Assembly (NCBI RefSeq): GCF_003544855.1
Contig: NZ_CP032101.1
Span: forward strand, 1 to 64,000
Direction of reading: 5' to 3'
Origin: Malaciobacter marinus
GTDB taxonomy: Bacteria > Campylobacterota > Campylobacteria > Campylobacterales > Arcobacteraceae
DNA: 64,000 bases
Shown in pieces: positions 36,561 to 44,737 of this stretch (its first letter is position 1; each line of letters starts with the position of its first letter). The notes under the pieces are model-generated. The model ran no database searches, had not been told where the DNA came from, and was given only the letters and a program-made list of their open reading frames with translations. A program made the position numbers and the translations under genes.

Positions 36561-37907
36561 TTACTTAAAGCTATCATTTCTTGGATAAATAAATGATATT
36601 GTTTGTTCTTTAAATACTTCTTTTGGATTCTCTTTTGCAAACATAACTATTTTTACATCTATTGGAGTATCCTTTTTATCAGATAGAAATAATCTTTTTT
36701 TAGTCTCTAAAATTAGAACTTTTTTAACTCTTTTATCTATACCCAATTTAAATGGTTTGAATCTTTTAAGTGTAAAGTTTTTGTTATCAAGAATTTTTAT
36801 GTCAAAGGTATATGCTTTTTTATCTCTATTTTGAATTGTTAATAAATAGTTATTTGTAACATGACCATCTTCTTTTATATTATAAAGTTTTGTTGTTTTG
36901 TTTACATTTAGCAAAAAGTACTCTTTTTTAGATGCAGAAATAACTAATAATACAAAACATATCCCAATTGCTACGTAGTACATTATGTTTCTAATACTAA
37001 AGTAGTTCGTTTTTTTATCATTTATAACTTCGTTTGTACTTCCCCAATCAACAAGTGTCTTCTTACCAAGTTTTCCCATTACACTTGTACATGCATCTAC
37101 ACACTCAAGACAGTTTATACATTCAACTTGTAGACCTTTTCTAATATCTATTCCTGTTGGACAAATTTTTACACAAGCTTCACAAGCAGTACACTCTTCA
37201 TGCTCTTGTAGTTGCTTAGCTTTAAAGATAGTTTTTTCTCCATTTTTATATATCTCCCCTCCTCTATTTGTATTATAAATAGCTTGGATTGTATTATCAT
37301 CATATAAAACAGATTGTATTCTAGAATAAGGACATACATATGTACAAAAGTGCTCTTTTGTAAAAACAATATCATAAACTAAAAAAAGTGCAACAGTTAC
37401 AATAAACATTACCATAAATACATGATCTTTTGGTTCTTGCATATATCTAAAGAAATCTTCTGGTGGAATAAAATACCACATAAAGTTTGTAGCAATTATA
37501 AGTGATAAGATACCAAATAGACTAATAGATAAAATCTTTTTGATTTTATTTTCTGTTTTTGAATAATCAACATCTTTTACTTTATTTTTAATTCTTCTTA
37601 GATTAAAAATCTTAGACTCTATTAAATCCCTATAAATTACTCTAAAAATAGTTTGAGGACATGCCCATCCACACCAAATTCTACCACCAATAGCAGTAGT
37701 TGCAAAAATACCAATAAATAAAATCATAAGTAAAAATGGCATGATGTAAAGCTCTTGCATCTCAAAAGCAAAACCTAAAAAGTGAAATTCCATTCTATCA
37801 AAAGATAGTAGTAGCATATGATTACCATTTATTGTAATAAAGGGCAATACTAAAGTAAAAATTGTAATGGCAAAGAAGTTTAAATATCTCTTTTTTGCAT
37901 ATGTCAT
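36561..37907 (-). CDS. ccoG: Cytochrome c oxidase accessory protein CcoG (FixG/RdxA-like)
   Basis: Membrane Fe-S protein needed for copper handling in cbb3-type oxidase assembly. The 448-residue product has membrane helices near 8-28, 55-80, 125-150 and 160-180, and a late one near 310-330. The first cysteine motif is WCGWACPQT near 83, then CTYVCPYSR near 189. Two [4Fe-4S] ferredoxin motifs follow, CTACEACVKICPTG and CINCLECVDAC, near 239-285. The last 110 residues form an Ig-like FixG C-terminal domain. No ccoNOPQ genes are in the window. The gene appears monocistronic. Confidence 0.93.
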   Translation of the reverse strand: MTYAKKRYLNFFAITIFTLVLPFITINGNHMLLLSFDRMEFHFLGFAFEMQELYIMPFLLMILFIGIFATTAIGGRIWCGWACPQTIFRVIYRDLIESKIFNLRRIKNKVKDVDYSKTENKIKKILSISLFGILSLIIATNFMWYFIPPEDFFRYMQEPKDHVFMVMFIVTVALFLVYDIVFTKEHFCTYVCPYSRIQSVLYDDNTIQAIYNTNRGGEIYKNGEKTIFKAKQLQEHEECTACEACVKICPTGIDIRKGLQVECINCLECVDACTSVMGKLGKKTLVDWGSTNEVINDKKTNYFSIRNIMYYVAIGICFVLLVISASKKEYFLLNVNKTTKLYNIKEDGHVTNNYLLTIQNRDKKAYTFDIKILDNKNFTLKRFKPFKLGIDKRVKKVLILETKKRLFLSDKKDTPIDVKIVMFAKENPKEVFKEQTISFIYPRNDSFK

Positions 37908-37983
37908 AAAAGCCTCCTAAAATATTTAATAACACTTTAGTGACATTTGGTGGCAAAAAAGTAAGCTTGAAAGTAAAAAGTGA

Positions 37984-38021
37984 AAAAAAGTGACAAATTA
38001 GATAATATTATCTAATTTGTC
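37984..38021 (-). terminator. Terminator of proA
   Basis: A perfect 30-base palindrome (37992-38021, arms of 15) includes the proA stop codon. On the minus strand it is followed by ACTTTTTTTC. Confidence 0.85.
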
Positions 38022-39240
38022 CATTTCCATAAATCTTATATTTAAATGTAGTAAGGTCATTTATTCCCATAGGACCTCTTGAATGAAGTTTATTAGTAGA
38101 TATACCAACTTCTGCACCAAGTCCAAAAGCACCTCCATCAGTAAATCTTGTACTTGCATTTGCATATACACAAGCTGCATCAACTTCATTTAAAAATTTA
38201 TTTACAACAGAGTAATTTTCACTAATTATACATTCAGAGTGTCCAGAACCATGTTTATTGATGTGACTAATAGCATCACTTACATCTTTTACTACTTTAA
38301 TAGACAAGATATTTGCTAAATACTCTGTATCAAAATCCTCTTGTGTAGCAAGTGGAATATCAATATACTCAACTGTTTCTTCACAACCTCTAAGCTGAGT
38401 ATTTTTACTCATAAAATTTTCATGTAGTGGTGGTAAGACATAGTTTGCTACATCTTTATGAACTAATAAAGTCTCCATTGAGTTACAAACACCAGGTCTT
38501 TGACATTTTGCATTGATTGCAATTTCAATTGCTTTTTTACCATCTGCAAACTTATCAATATATGTGTGACATAATCCTTTATCATGTTTAACAACAGGAA
38601 TAGTTGCATTTTGGCTTATAAATTTAATTAGAGCTTCTCCTCCTCTTGGAACAAGTAAATCAACGTATTTATCTTGTTTTATAAACTCTGCTACCCCTTG
38701 TCTTGTAGAGTTAGGTAATAATGAGATAGCTTGTTCAGGAAGTTTATTTACTGCTAATACATTTCTTAAAATATCTGCAATTGCTTTATTACTATGTTGT
38801 GCTTCTTTTCCACCTTTTAAAATACATACATTCCCACTTTTAAAACAAAGGGCAGCTGTATCACTTGTTACATTTGGACGGCTTTCATAAATTATTCCAA
38901 TTACTCCAATAGGAATTGATACTTTTTGAATATTTAATCCATTTTCTGTTACCCATCCATCAAGAGTTCTTCCTACAGGTTCTTTAAGACTTGCTATTTG
39001 TCTAATTGCATTTGCCATAGCTTTTACTCTGTCATTTGTTAGTAAAAGCCTATCTTTTAAATCCAAGCTTAAATTTTCTTGCTCTGCTGCTTGCATATCT
39101 TTACTGTTATTATGTACAATAAAGTCACTATGTTCTATTAAGGCATCTGCCATTTCATTTAGTACTTTATTTTTAACTTCTCCACTAAGTGTGGCTATTT
39201 CTCTACTGATTTTTTTTGATTGTTCTAAAAATTGTTGCAT
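38008..39240 (-). CDS. proA: Gamma-glutamyl phosphate reductase (glutamate-5-semialdehyde dehydrogenase)
   Basis: Second enzyme of proline synthesis; it reduces glutamyl phosphate to the semialdehyde with NADPH. The 410-residue product has the catalytic cysteine in CQRPGVCNSMETLL (near 250), the NAD-binding segment GVIGIIYESRPNVTSDTA near 112-129, SGNVCILKGGKEA near 134, and the ProA signature RFTDGGAFGLGAEVGISTNK near 375. Length and motif order are normal. proB is not adjacent. The stop codon lies inside a perfect palindrome that works as its terminator. Confidence 0.96.
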   Translation of the reverse strand: MQQFLEQSKKISREIATLSGEVKNKVLNEMADALIEHSDFIVHNNSKDMQAAEQENLSLDLKDRLLLTNDRVKAMANAIRQIASLKEPVGRTLDGWVTENGLNIQKVSIPIGVIGIIYESRPNVTSDTAALCFKSGNVCILKGGKEAQHSNKAIADILRNVLAVNKLPEQAISLLPNSTRQGVAEFIKQDKYVDLLVPRGGEALIKFISQNATIPVVKHDKGLCHTYIDKFADGKKAIEIAINAKCQRPGVCNSMETLLVHKDVANYVLPPLHENFMSKNTQLRGCEETVEYIDIPLATQEDFDTEYLANILSIKVVKDVSDAISHINKHGSGHSECIISENYSVVNKFLNEVDAACVYANASTRFTDGGAFGLGAEVGISTNKLHSRGPMGINDLTTFKYKIYGNGQIR

Positions 39241-39334
39241 TTGAATTTTCCTATGTGTACAGTAAGTCTTTGTTATTTTATCAAAAGTTTGTTTATATTT
39301 TAGGTTTTATAAGTAGTTTTATTAATTTAAGATA

Positions 39335-39362
39335 ATTAAAAAGGGATATATTACCCCTTTTT
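39335..39362 (-). terminator. Terminator of trxA
   Basis: On the minus strand AAAAAGGG (39362-39355) and CCCTTTTT (39345-39338) pair across a 9-base loop, right after the trxA stop codon. Confidence 0.8.
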
Positions 39363-39363
39363 A

Positions 39364-39681
39364 TTATGCTAATGAATTTAATTTGTCAGAAAGTGCTTGT
39401 TTAGAAGAAGCACCAACCATTTGATCTACAATTTCACCATCTTTCATAAAGATAATTGTAGGAATAGATCTGATTCCATATTTAACTGCTAAGTCTTGTT
39501 GCTCATCAGTGTTTACTTTACAAATGTTTGCTTTTCCATCAAACTCTTCACCTAACTCTTCAATTACTGGTGCTAGCATTCTACAAGGTCCACACCATGG
39601 TGCCCAGAAATCTACTAATGATACACCATTTGCTACTGTGCTCTCAAAATTCTCTTGTGTTAATTCAATATATTTTCCCAT
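39364..39681 (-). CDS. trxA: Thioredoxin
   Basis: Small cytoplasmic disulfide reductase. The 105-residue product is a complete thioredoxin with the active site W29-C30-G-P-C33, the buried aspartate in SLVDFWAPW, the cis-proline in GIRSIPTIIFM and the closing glycine in DQMVGASS. It has its own strong promoter (TTGACA, 17-base spacer, TAAAAT) and its own terminator, so it is transcribed alone. A HxlR-type regulator gene diverges from it, and their promoters overlap. No trxB is in the window. Confidence 0.97.
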   Translation of the reverse strand: MGKYIELTQENFESTVANGVSLVDFWAPWCGPCRMLAPVIEELGEEFDGKANICKVNTDEQQDLAVKYGIRSIPTIIFMKDGEIVDQMVGASSKQALSDKLNSLA

Positions 39682-39721
39682 ATTTTTTTCCTTATTATTT
39701 TGTATTTGTCAATTTGGCGAA

Positions 39722-39774
39722 ATTTTATCTGTTTAGATACTATTTGTCAAGTATGCACTTTTTAGTTTTATAAT
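39722..39774. promoter_or_regulatory. Overlapping divergent promoters of trxA and a HxlR regulator
   Basis: For trxA (minus strand) there is TTGACA (39750-39745), a 17-base spacer and TAAAAT (39727-39722). For the HxlR gene a TATAAT lies at 39769-39774, with a possible TTGTCA at 39744-39749 as a distant -35. An inverted repeat ATACT-N8-AGTAT (39737-39754) covers the trxA -35 and could be the HxlR operator. Confidence 0.65.
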
Positions 39775-39835
39775 AACCTTTAAGTAACTATTAAAATTAA
39801 TCTTTGTAAACTTATAAAAACTATAAAGGCTTTTT

Positions 39836-40204
39836 ATGGAATCTAACAACAAAAAATACAACTGTTTTTTTCAATTAGCAACTGATATTATTGGTGGAAA
39901 ATGGAAAGGTATGGTTCTTTGGGCTTTAAAAAAAGATGTTAAGAGAAATGGAGAATTAAAAAGATTAATTCCAAATATTTCTCAAAAAATGTTAACACAA
40001 CAATTAAGAGAATTAGAAGAAGTAGGAATTGTACAAAGGATTGTTTATCCTCAAGTACCTCCTAAGGTTGAGTATAAGTTAACAAAAGCTGGTGAGAAAT
40101 TGATTCCTATTTTATATGATTTACATGATTGGGGTAAAGAGTATGCTGTTGATAATGAGATAGGATTAAGATTTGATGAAGATGCAAATTGTGTAATAGA
40201 TTAA
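39836..40204 (+). CDS. HxlR-family transcriptional regulator (1)
   Basis: A 122-residue winged-helix protein of the HxlR type. It has ATDIIGGKWKGMVLWALKK for the first helices, LKRLIPNISQKMLTQQLREL for the recognition part and RIVYPQVPPKVEYKLT for the wing. C10 lies just ahead of the first helix, where the redox- or electrophile-sensing cysteine of YodB, HypR and QorR is found, so a thiol-based switch is plausible. It diverges from trxA with overlapping promoters and converges on a zinc-free alcohol dehydrogenase relative. Its paralogue lies on the other side of that gene. Confidence 0.92.
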   Translation: MESNNKKYNCFFQLATDIIGGKWKGMVLWALKKDVKRNGELKRLIPNISQKMLTQQLRELEEVGIVQRIVYPQVPPKVEYKLTKAGEKLIPILYDLHDWGKEYAVDNEIGLRFDEDANCVID

Positions 40205-40224
40205 ACTTTTAAGTTTAATCTATT
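40199..40224. terminator. Bidirectional terminator
   Basis: GATTAAACTT-TT-AAGTTTAATC (40199-40220) is a perfect 10-pair stem with T-rich flanks. It lies between the convergent HxlR (1) and YhdH-like genes. Confidence 0.8.
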
Positions 40225-41192
40225 TTTACTAGATATCTTCCAGTAGCTTTTGATGTTAATATTTTCTCATATGCATCTTTAATTTCATCTAGAGTAATTT
40301 GGCTTGTAAGTTTTTCTAAATTAGAATTTTTATACTCTTTTGCTATCTTTTCCCAGATTTTTTCTTTTTTCTCTAAGGGTATTTCAACTGAATCAATTCC
40401 TATAAGTCTTACTCCTCTTAATATAAAAGGAAATACATTTGTATTTAACTCATGTGATGAAGTTAATCCACAACAAGTTGCAACTCCACTATGTTTTATT
40501 TGTTTTAGTGCATGGGCTAAATATTCCCCTCCTACTGTATCAACTACTGCATCATAAACTTCACTTAACATTGGTTTTTTATTTGAAATATCAAAATCTT
40601 CTCTTAATATTACTTCATTAGCTCCTAAAGATTTTAAATACTCTATTTTATCTTTTTTACCTGTGATAGTAACTACTTCATATCCAAGTTTTGCTAATAT
40701 CGTCACTGCAATACTTCCCACTCCACCTGTTGCACCTGTAACTAATACTTTACCACTAGTTATTGAATTTTCTTGAAGTTCATTAATGCTAAGTGCTGCT
40801 GTTAATCCAGCAGTACCAAATGTCATTATCTCTTTTTCATCAAGACCTTTAGGAATTTTAATAAGCCATGAAGCTGGTATTTTTACATATTCTTGATGTC
40901 CTCCATCTGTATTCATACCTAAATCATATCCAGTGGCAACTACTTTATCACCTTTTTTAAAATTTGAATTATTTGATTCTACAACTTCACCTGATACATC
41001 TATACCTGTTATATGAGGAAAAACTTTTGTAACTCCTTTATTTCCAATAGAACTTAATGCATCTTTGAAGTTTAAAGAAGAGTATAATGCTTTTACTAAT
41101 ACTTCATCTTTTTCTATTTTGGGAATATCAATATCTTTTATAGAACTAATAAACTTTTTATCCTCTATTTTTTCTACTACAAATGCTCTCAT
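40215..41192 (-). CDS. YhdH/AcuI-like medium-chain dehydrogenase/reductase
   Basis: Zinc-free MDR family enzyme of 325 residues. The N-terminus (MRAFVVEKIEDKKFISSIKD) and segments LYSSLNFKDALSSIGNKG and FPHITGIDVSGEVVES fit the YhdH/YhfP/AcuI group. The NADPH site is VLVTGATGGVGSIAVTIL near 150, and the C-terminal ATGRYLVKID is characteristic. AcuI reduces acryloyl-CoA and protects against that toxic electrophile; other members reduce quinones. It is bracketed by two HxlR regulators, one convergent and one divergent, which suggests electrophile-inducible expression. I am sure of the family but not the substrate. Confidence 0.88.
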   Translation of the reverse strand: MRAFVVEKIEDKKFISSIKDIDIPKIEKDEVLVKALYSSLNFKDALSSIGNKGVTKVFPHITGIDVSGEVVESNNSNFKKGDKVVATGYDLGMNTDGGHQEYVKIPASWLIKIPKGLDEKEIMTFGTAGLTAALSINELQENSITSGKVLVTGATGGVGSIAVTILAKLGYEVVTITGKKDKIEYLKSLGANEVILREDFDISNKKPMLSEVYDAVVDTVGGEYLAHALKQIKHSGVATCCGLTSSHELNTNVFPFILRGVRLIGIDSVEIPLEKKEKIWEKIAKEYKNSNLEKLTSQITLDEIKDAYEKILTSKATGRYLVKID

Positions 41193-41224
41193 TAGTTTTC
41201 CTTTTTCTTAATAGTTTAAAAAAG

Positions 41225-41234
41225 TTTAGCTAAA
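41225..41234. promoter_or_regulatory. Palindrome between YhdH-like gene and HxlR (2)
   Basis: TTTAGCTAAA lies in the 109-base divergent promoter region and is a candidate operator. No independent support. Confidence 0.3.
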
Positions 41235-41301
41235 ATAAATAAGAAGCACAAGAGCTTACACAAAAGATATATAGTTTCAAAAAAGATACTAATGAGGTTT
41301 T

Positions 41302-41649
41302 ATGAATAAAGATATTGATCTAATAATAGATAAAGAAAATGAAAAATGTCCAGTTGAAACAGCTTTGGATGTGATTGATGGAAAATGGAAAATTTTAATA
41401 CTTTGGTATTTAAGAAGAGATACAAAAAGATTTAATGAATTGCAAAAACAAATGCCAAAGATTACACAAAAAATGTTATCACAAAAATTAAAAGAATTAG
41501 AATTAGATGGAATAATTAATAGAGTTGTTTATCCAGAAGTACCTCCAAAAGTTGAGTACTCTTTAAGTGATTATGGAAAGAGTTTAAAACCAATTTTAAA
41601 GCAGTTGTATTTTTGGGGAGAAAAGCATAAAAAGAATAAAGAGATATAA
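41302..41649 (+). CDS. HxlR-family transcriptional regulator (2)
   Basis: A 115-residue HxlR winged-helix protein, clearly a paralogue of the one at 39.8 kb: DVIDGKWKILILWYLRRDTK, MPKITQKMLSQKLKELELDG and RVVYPEVPPKVEYSLS align along its length. C16 in NEKCPVETALD occupies the position of the sensing cysteine of this family. It is divergent from the YhdH-like reductase across 109 bases, the usual arrangement for a HxlR regulator and its target. It is followed by a hairpin terminator. Confidence 0.92.
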   Translation: MNKDIDLIIDKENEKCPVETALDVIDGKWKILILWYLRRDTKRFNELQKQMPKITQKMLSQKLKELELDGIINRVVYPEVPPKVEYSLSDYGKSLKPILKQLYFWGEKHKKNKEI

Positions 41650-41668
41650 AATAAACTCTTTATTCTTT
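41635..41668 (+). terminator. Terminator of HxlR (2)
   Basis: AATAAAGAG (41635-41643) pairs with CTCTTTATT (41656-41664) across a 12-base loop, followed by a T-rich stretch. The stem includes the stop region. Confidence 0.6.
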
Positions 41669-41673
41669 CTTTA

Positions 41674-43074
41674 TTAAGCTTCTTTATTAAAGTTTTTATC
41701 TAGTGCTGTTCTAATTCTTAAGTTTACTTCATTATATCCAAGTATAGCCATGATATCATAAACAGAAGGAGCTTGTGTTCCACCTGTAAGTGCTATTCTA
41801 ATTGGTTGGAATAATTGTGGAAATTTTAGTTCAAACTCTTTTATAAAAGGTTTAGTAATATCTTCGTAATCACAAGCTAAATGCAATGATTCTTGTTTCT
41901 CTTCTAAAGTTTTTAAGTATGCATCCATAAATTTTGAAGTATCTTCTTTTATAAATTTTCTTACACCTTTTTCTTCATATTGAGTTGGTCTATTTATTAT
42001 AATATTTATTGCATTTTTTAATTCTATTAATGTTTGGGCTCTCTCTTTTGATAAGTCTAATATCATCTCTTTTTTATCATGTCCTTGTAAGTGACAATCA
42101 AAAAATTCTAACTCTTTTGCTAATCTATCATTTGATACATTTTTGATGTAGTGTGAATTTAACCATAAAAGTTTCTCTTGATTATATGATGATGCAGACT
42201 TATTTATATTTGAAGGATCAAAAAGCTCAAGCATCTCTTCCATTGAAAATATTTCTTGATCTTTATTTGACCATCCAAGTCTTACTAAAAAGTTTAGTAG
42301 TGCTTCTGGTAAATATCCTTGTCTTTTATATTCCATTACATCCAAGGCACCATCTCTTTTAGAAAGTTTTTTCCCTTGAGGATTATTTATCATAGGAACA
42401 TGGAAAAATTTTGGAATATCAAAACCTAAAGCTTCATATATAATAATCTGTTTTGCTGTATTTGTTAAATGGTCATCCCCTCTAATTACATCAGTCATAC
42501 CCATTAGTGCATCATCAATTGCAACAACAAAGTTATAAGTTGGATTACCATTACTTCTTGCAATAATAAAATCATCTACTTCATTGCAGTTTATATTCAT
42601 GATTGACTTTACACCATCAACAAAAGTGATTTTTCCCTCAAGTGGAGCTTTGATTCTTACTACTGGCTCAATGCCACTTGGAGGTGTTCCTGTAAAGTCT
42701 CTGTATCTTCCATCATATCTTGGAGTTTGTTTATTAGCCATTTGCTCTTCTCTTAAAGCTTCAAGCTCATCTTTACTCATATAACAATAATAAGCTTTTC
42801 CTTCATCTAAAAGCTGTTGAATATATTTTTTATAAATATCCATTCTTTTTGATTGATACTCTACTTCTCCATCATAACTTAATCCAACCCACTTAAAAGC
42901 TTCAAGTATTGCTTCCATAGCTTCGTCATTATTTCTTTGTGTATCTGTATCTTCTATTCGTAATCTAAATTCACCATTTGTTTTTCTTGCCCATAAATAA
43001 TTATATAAAGCTGTTCTTAATCCACCAATATGTAGATATCCTGTTGGGCTTGGTGCAAATCTTGTAATTGCCAT
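41674..43074 (-). CDS. gltX: Glutamate--tRNA ligase
   Basis: Class I aminoacyl-tRNA synthetase. The 466-residue product has the HIGH-type motif APSPTGYLHIGGLRTALYNY near 7-26, the YCYMSKDELEALREEQ segment near 105, and KLSKRDGALDV near 237-247. The C-terminal anticodon domain is normal. Campylobacterota often have two GltX proteins, one discriminating and one acting on tRNA-Gln; I cannot tell which this is. The start ATG overlaps the stop of a 33-codon ORF (TAATG), which itself overlaps rlmN, so this is a tightly coupled three-gene operon. Confidence 0.95.
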   Translation of the reverse strand: MAITRFAPSPTGYLHIGGLRTALYNYLWARKTNGEFRLRIEDTDTQRNNDEAMEAILEAFKWVGLSYDGEVEYQSKRMDIYKKYIQQLLDEGKAYYCYMSKDELEALREEQMANKQTPRYDGRYRDFTGTPPSGIEPVVRIKAPLEGKITFVDGVKSIMNINCNEVDDFIIARSNGNPTYNFVVAIDDALMGMTDVIRGDDHLTNTAKQIIIYEALGFDIPKFFHVPMINNPQGKKLSKRDGALDVMEYKRQGYLPEALLNFLVRLGWSNKDQEIFSMEEMLELFDPSNINKSASSYNQEKLLWLNSHYIKNVSNDRLAKELEFFDCHLQGHDKKEMILDLSKERAQTLIELKNAINIIINRPTQYEEKGVRKFIKEDTSKFMDAYLKTLEEKQESLHLACDYEDITKPFIKEFELKFPQLFQPIRIALTGGTQAPSVYDIMAILGYNEVNLRIRTALDKNFNKEA

Positions 43075-43175
43075 TATTTTCCATCCTTATTTTTATAACT
43101 TCTAAAAAATCCAATTGCTGAGACTATTGCAACTATACATATAAATACTATCATTACAATATCAAGAATTTCCAT
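43074..43175 (-). CDS. Tiny predicted membrane protein between rlmN and gltX (33 residues)
   Basis: On the minus strand ATG at 43175 is preceded by AAAAGGAAT at a good distance. The ORF overlaps the end of rlmN by 14 bases, and its stop overlaps the gltX start codon by one base. The product begins [10 protein letters not shown], has a single hydrophobic helix of about 22 residues and ends [10 protein letters not shown], a basic tail that predicts a cytoplasmic C-terminus. Removing it would leave an 87-base gap between two otherwise tightly packed genes. No family recognised; the case rests on start signals, coupling and helix composition. Confidence 0.65.
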   Translation of the reverse strand: MEILDIVMIVFICIVAIVSAIGFFRSYKNKDGK

Positions 43176-44229
43176 TTGATTCCTTTTCTTTTAACTGCCC
43201 ACATGCTGCTGAGATATCAAGACCTTTTGATTCTCTAATAGTACAAAGCAATCCTTTATTTATTAAATATTCTTGAAATTTTACCATATCTTTACTTTCT
43301 GGTCTTTGATATGGTGTGCCAGGATATGGATTAAAGTAGATTAAATTTACTTTTGCTTTGATACCATTTAATAGTTTCAATAATTTATCAGCAGATTTTA
43401 TATCATCATTTTTATCTTTAATTACAAGATATTCAAACATAACTTTTTTTCTTGTATCAACTGGAAAATTTCTCACAGCGTTAATAATACTTTCAATATT
43501 ATATGCTTTGTTCATTGGGATTAGTTCACTTCTTAATTTGTCATCAACTGCATGTAAAGAAATTGCTAGTTGAATTCCTAAATCCTCTTTTCCTAGTTTT
43601 TCTATTTTACTACTGATTCCAGAAGTAGAAACTGTTTGTCTTCTTCTGCTTATTGCAAGTCCATCAAGTTCACTAAAAACTTTAACTGCTTTTACAAAAT
43701 TCTTATAATTATCAAGTGGTTCACCCATTCCCATATAAACAATATTAAGTGATTTATTTTCAGCTATATTGTTATCTCTTTTGATATTTACAATTTGTGC
43801 TATATATTCGCCAACTGTTAAATTCCTTACAAAACCACCTTTTGCTGTTAGGCAGAATGTACACCCTACTTTGCATCCAACTTGTGAAGAAATACAAACA
43901 GTATATTTCTCACTTCTTTCTATTTTTCCATCTTCACTAATTTTTTTCTTTTTCATCAAAAGTAGAACAGCTTCAACTGTTAATCCATCATGTAGTTGAA
44001 AAAGATATTTTATACTTCCATCTAAACTTTGCTCTTTTTTAACTATTTTCATAATATCCAAAGCATAATTTTCTTTTAATTGTTCTTTTAAATCATTTGG
44101 AATATTTTTCATTTCATCATACGATGATGCATATTTTTTATATATCCAGTTATAAACTTGTTTTGCTCTAAACGAAGGTTTCAACTCTTCTTTTAACTCG
44201 TCTAATGTAAAGTCATATATTGATTGCAT
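43162..44229 (-). CDS. rlmN: 23S rRNA/tRNA adenine-C2 methyltransferase (radical SAM)
   Basis: Methylates A2503 of 23S rRNA and A37 of some tRNAs. The 355-residue product has the radical-SAM cysteine motif [16 protein letters not shown] near 116-130, the RlmN-type N-terminus [31 protein letters not shown] near 165 and the SAM-binding STSGI segment. The methyl-carrying cysteine is in SAACGQL near 344. The C-terminal end is normal. It is the first gene of the operon with the small membrane ORF and gltX. Upstream lies a 500-base intergenic stretch with parS sites. Confidence 0.95.
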   Translation of the reverse strand: MQSIYDFTLDELKEELKPSFRAKQVYNWIYKKYASSYDEMKNIPNDLKEQLKENYALDIMKIVKKEQSLDGSIKYLFQLHDGLTVEAVLLLMKKKKISEDGKIERSEKYTVCISSQVGCKVGCTFCLTAKGGFVRNLTVGEYIAQIVNIKRDNNIAENKSLNIVYMGMGEPLDNYKNFVKAVKVFSELDGLAISRRRQTVSTSGISSKIEKLGKEDLGIQLAISLHAVDDKLRSELIPMNKAYNIESIINAVRNFPVDTRKKVMFEYLVIKDKNDDIKSADKLLKLLNGIKAKVNLIYFNPYPGTPYQRPESKDMVKFQEYLINKGLLCTIRESKGLDISAACGQLKEKESNGNS

Positions 44230-44351
44230 TATTACCTTTCATTACATCTATTCTTAGGTTTAATTATACTCTTTTTCTACTCTATTTCTGCTTTTAATAA
44301 GATAAATTGTTTAGGCTAATATTTTATCTATATGTTAAGAAACTTAATAAG

Positions 44352-44367
44352 TGTTTCACGTGAAACA
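44352..44367. promoter_or_regulatory. parS site (1), ParB-binding palindrome
   Basis: TGTTTCACGTGAAACA, a perfect match to the bacterial chromosomal parS consensus, within a slightly longer palindrome GTGTTTCACGTGAAACAC. Confidence 0.93.
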
Positions 44368-44573
44368 CTGAAATGAAACCCTATTTTTGTCTTTAATAAA
44401 GTATTGATATAAAACTATAAAGTTAAATAAAGATTGTTAAATAAGTACTAAGTAATAGTACTAGTATGATAAAGTCTAAATAAATATGATTATATAAAAA
44501 ATAAATTATTGTATAATTGTATGATTATTTTAGTTTATTATTATTTATATATTTTATACTAATTAGAAAAATA

Positions 44574-44589
44574 TGTTTCACGTGAAACA
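44574..44589. promoter_or_regulatory. parS site (2), ParB-binding palindrome
   Basis: A second identical TGTTTCACGTGAAACA, 222 bases from the first and in the same gene-free stretch. Confidence 0.93.
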
Positions 44590-44597
44590 TCGTAATG

Positions 44598-44698
44598 AAA
44601 TGCAAATAGTTTTGCATTTTTAGATGTTGAAAGCGTAATGGTCTGCAAGCATGCAGCCATGAAGCTAGGGAAATAAGTAATAAAATGCAAATAGTTTT
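44598..44698 (+). repeat. 16-base direct repeat flanking a small hairpin
   Basis: AAATGCAAATAGTTTT occurs at 44598-44613 and again at 44683-44698. The first copy forms half of a 9-pair hairpin; the second has lost the pairing arm. The 69 bases between include the GCAG-type stem. Confidence 0.7.
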
Positions 44699-44712
44699 AA
44701 AAAATTGAAGAT

Positions 44713-44737
44713 AATTGTAGTTATTTTAACTACAATT
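44713..44737 (-). terminator. Hairpin at the end of the nucleoside phosphorylase gene
   Basis: AATTGTAGTTA-TTT-TAACTACAATT, a perfect 11-pair stem overlapping the stop codon. On the minus strand the T-tract is weak, so termination may be partial. Confidence 0.55.

Larger units (their letters stand above)
44230..44735. other. Intergenic region with parS sites, hairpins and a direct repeat
   Basis: About 500 bases without a convincing gene. It holds two perfect parS sites (see separate entries), very AT-rich sequence between them, and a hairpin AAATGCAAA/TTTGCATTT (44598-44617). It also has a small stem ATGG-CTGC/GCAG-CCAT near 44638-44661 and a 16-base direct repeat (44598-44613 and 44683-44698). 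A 14-codon ATG frame reads through the first parS but has no ribosome-binding site. Confidence 0.7.

Noticed and set aside
44334-44378. 14-codon ATG frame reading through the first parS site
   Set aside because: Too short, no ribosome-binding site, and the parS palindrome explains the sequence.
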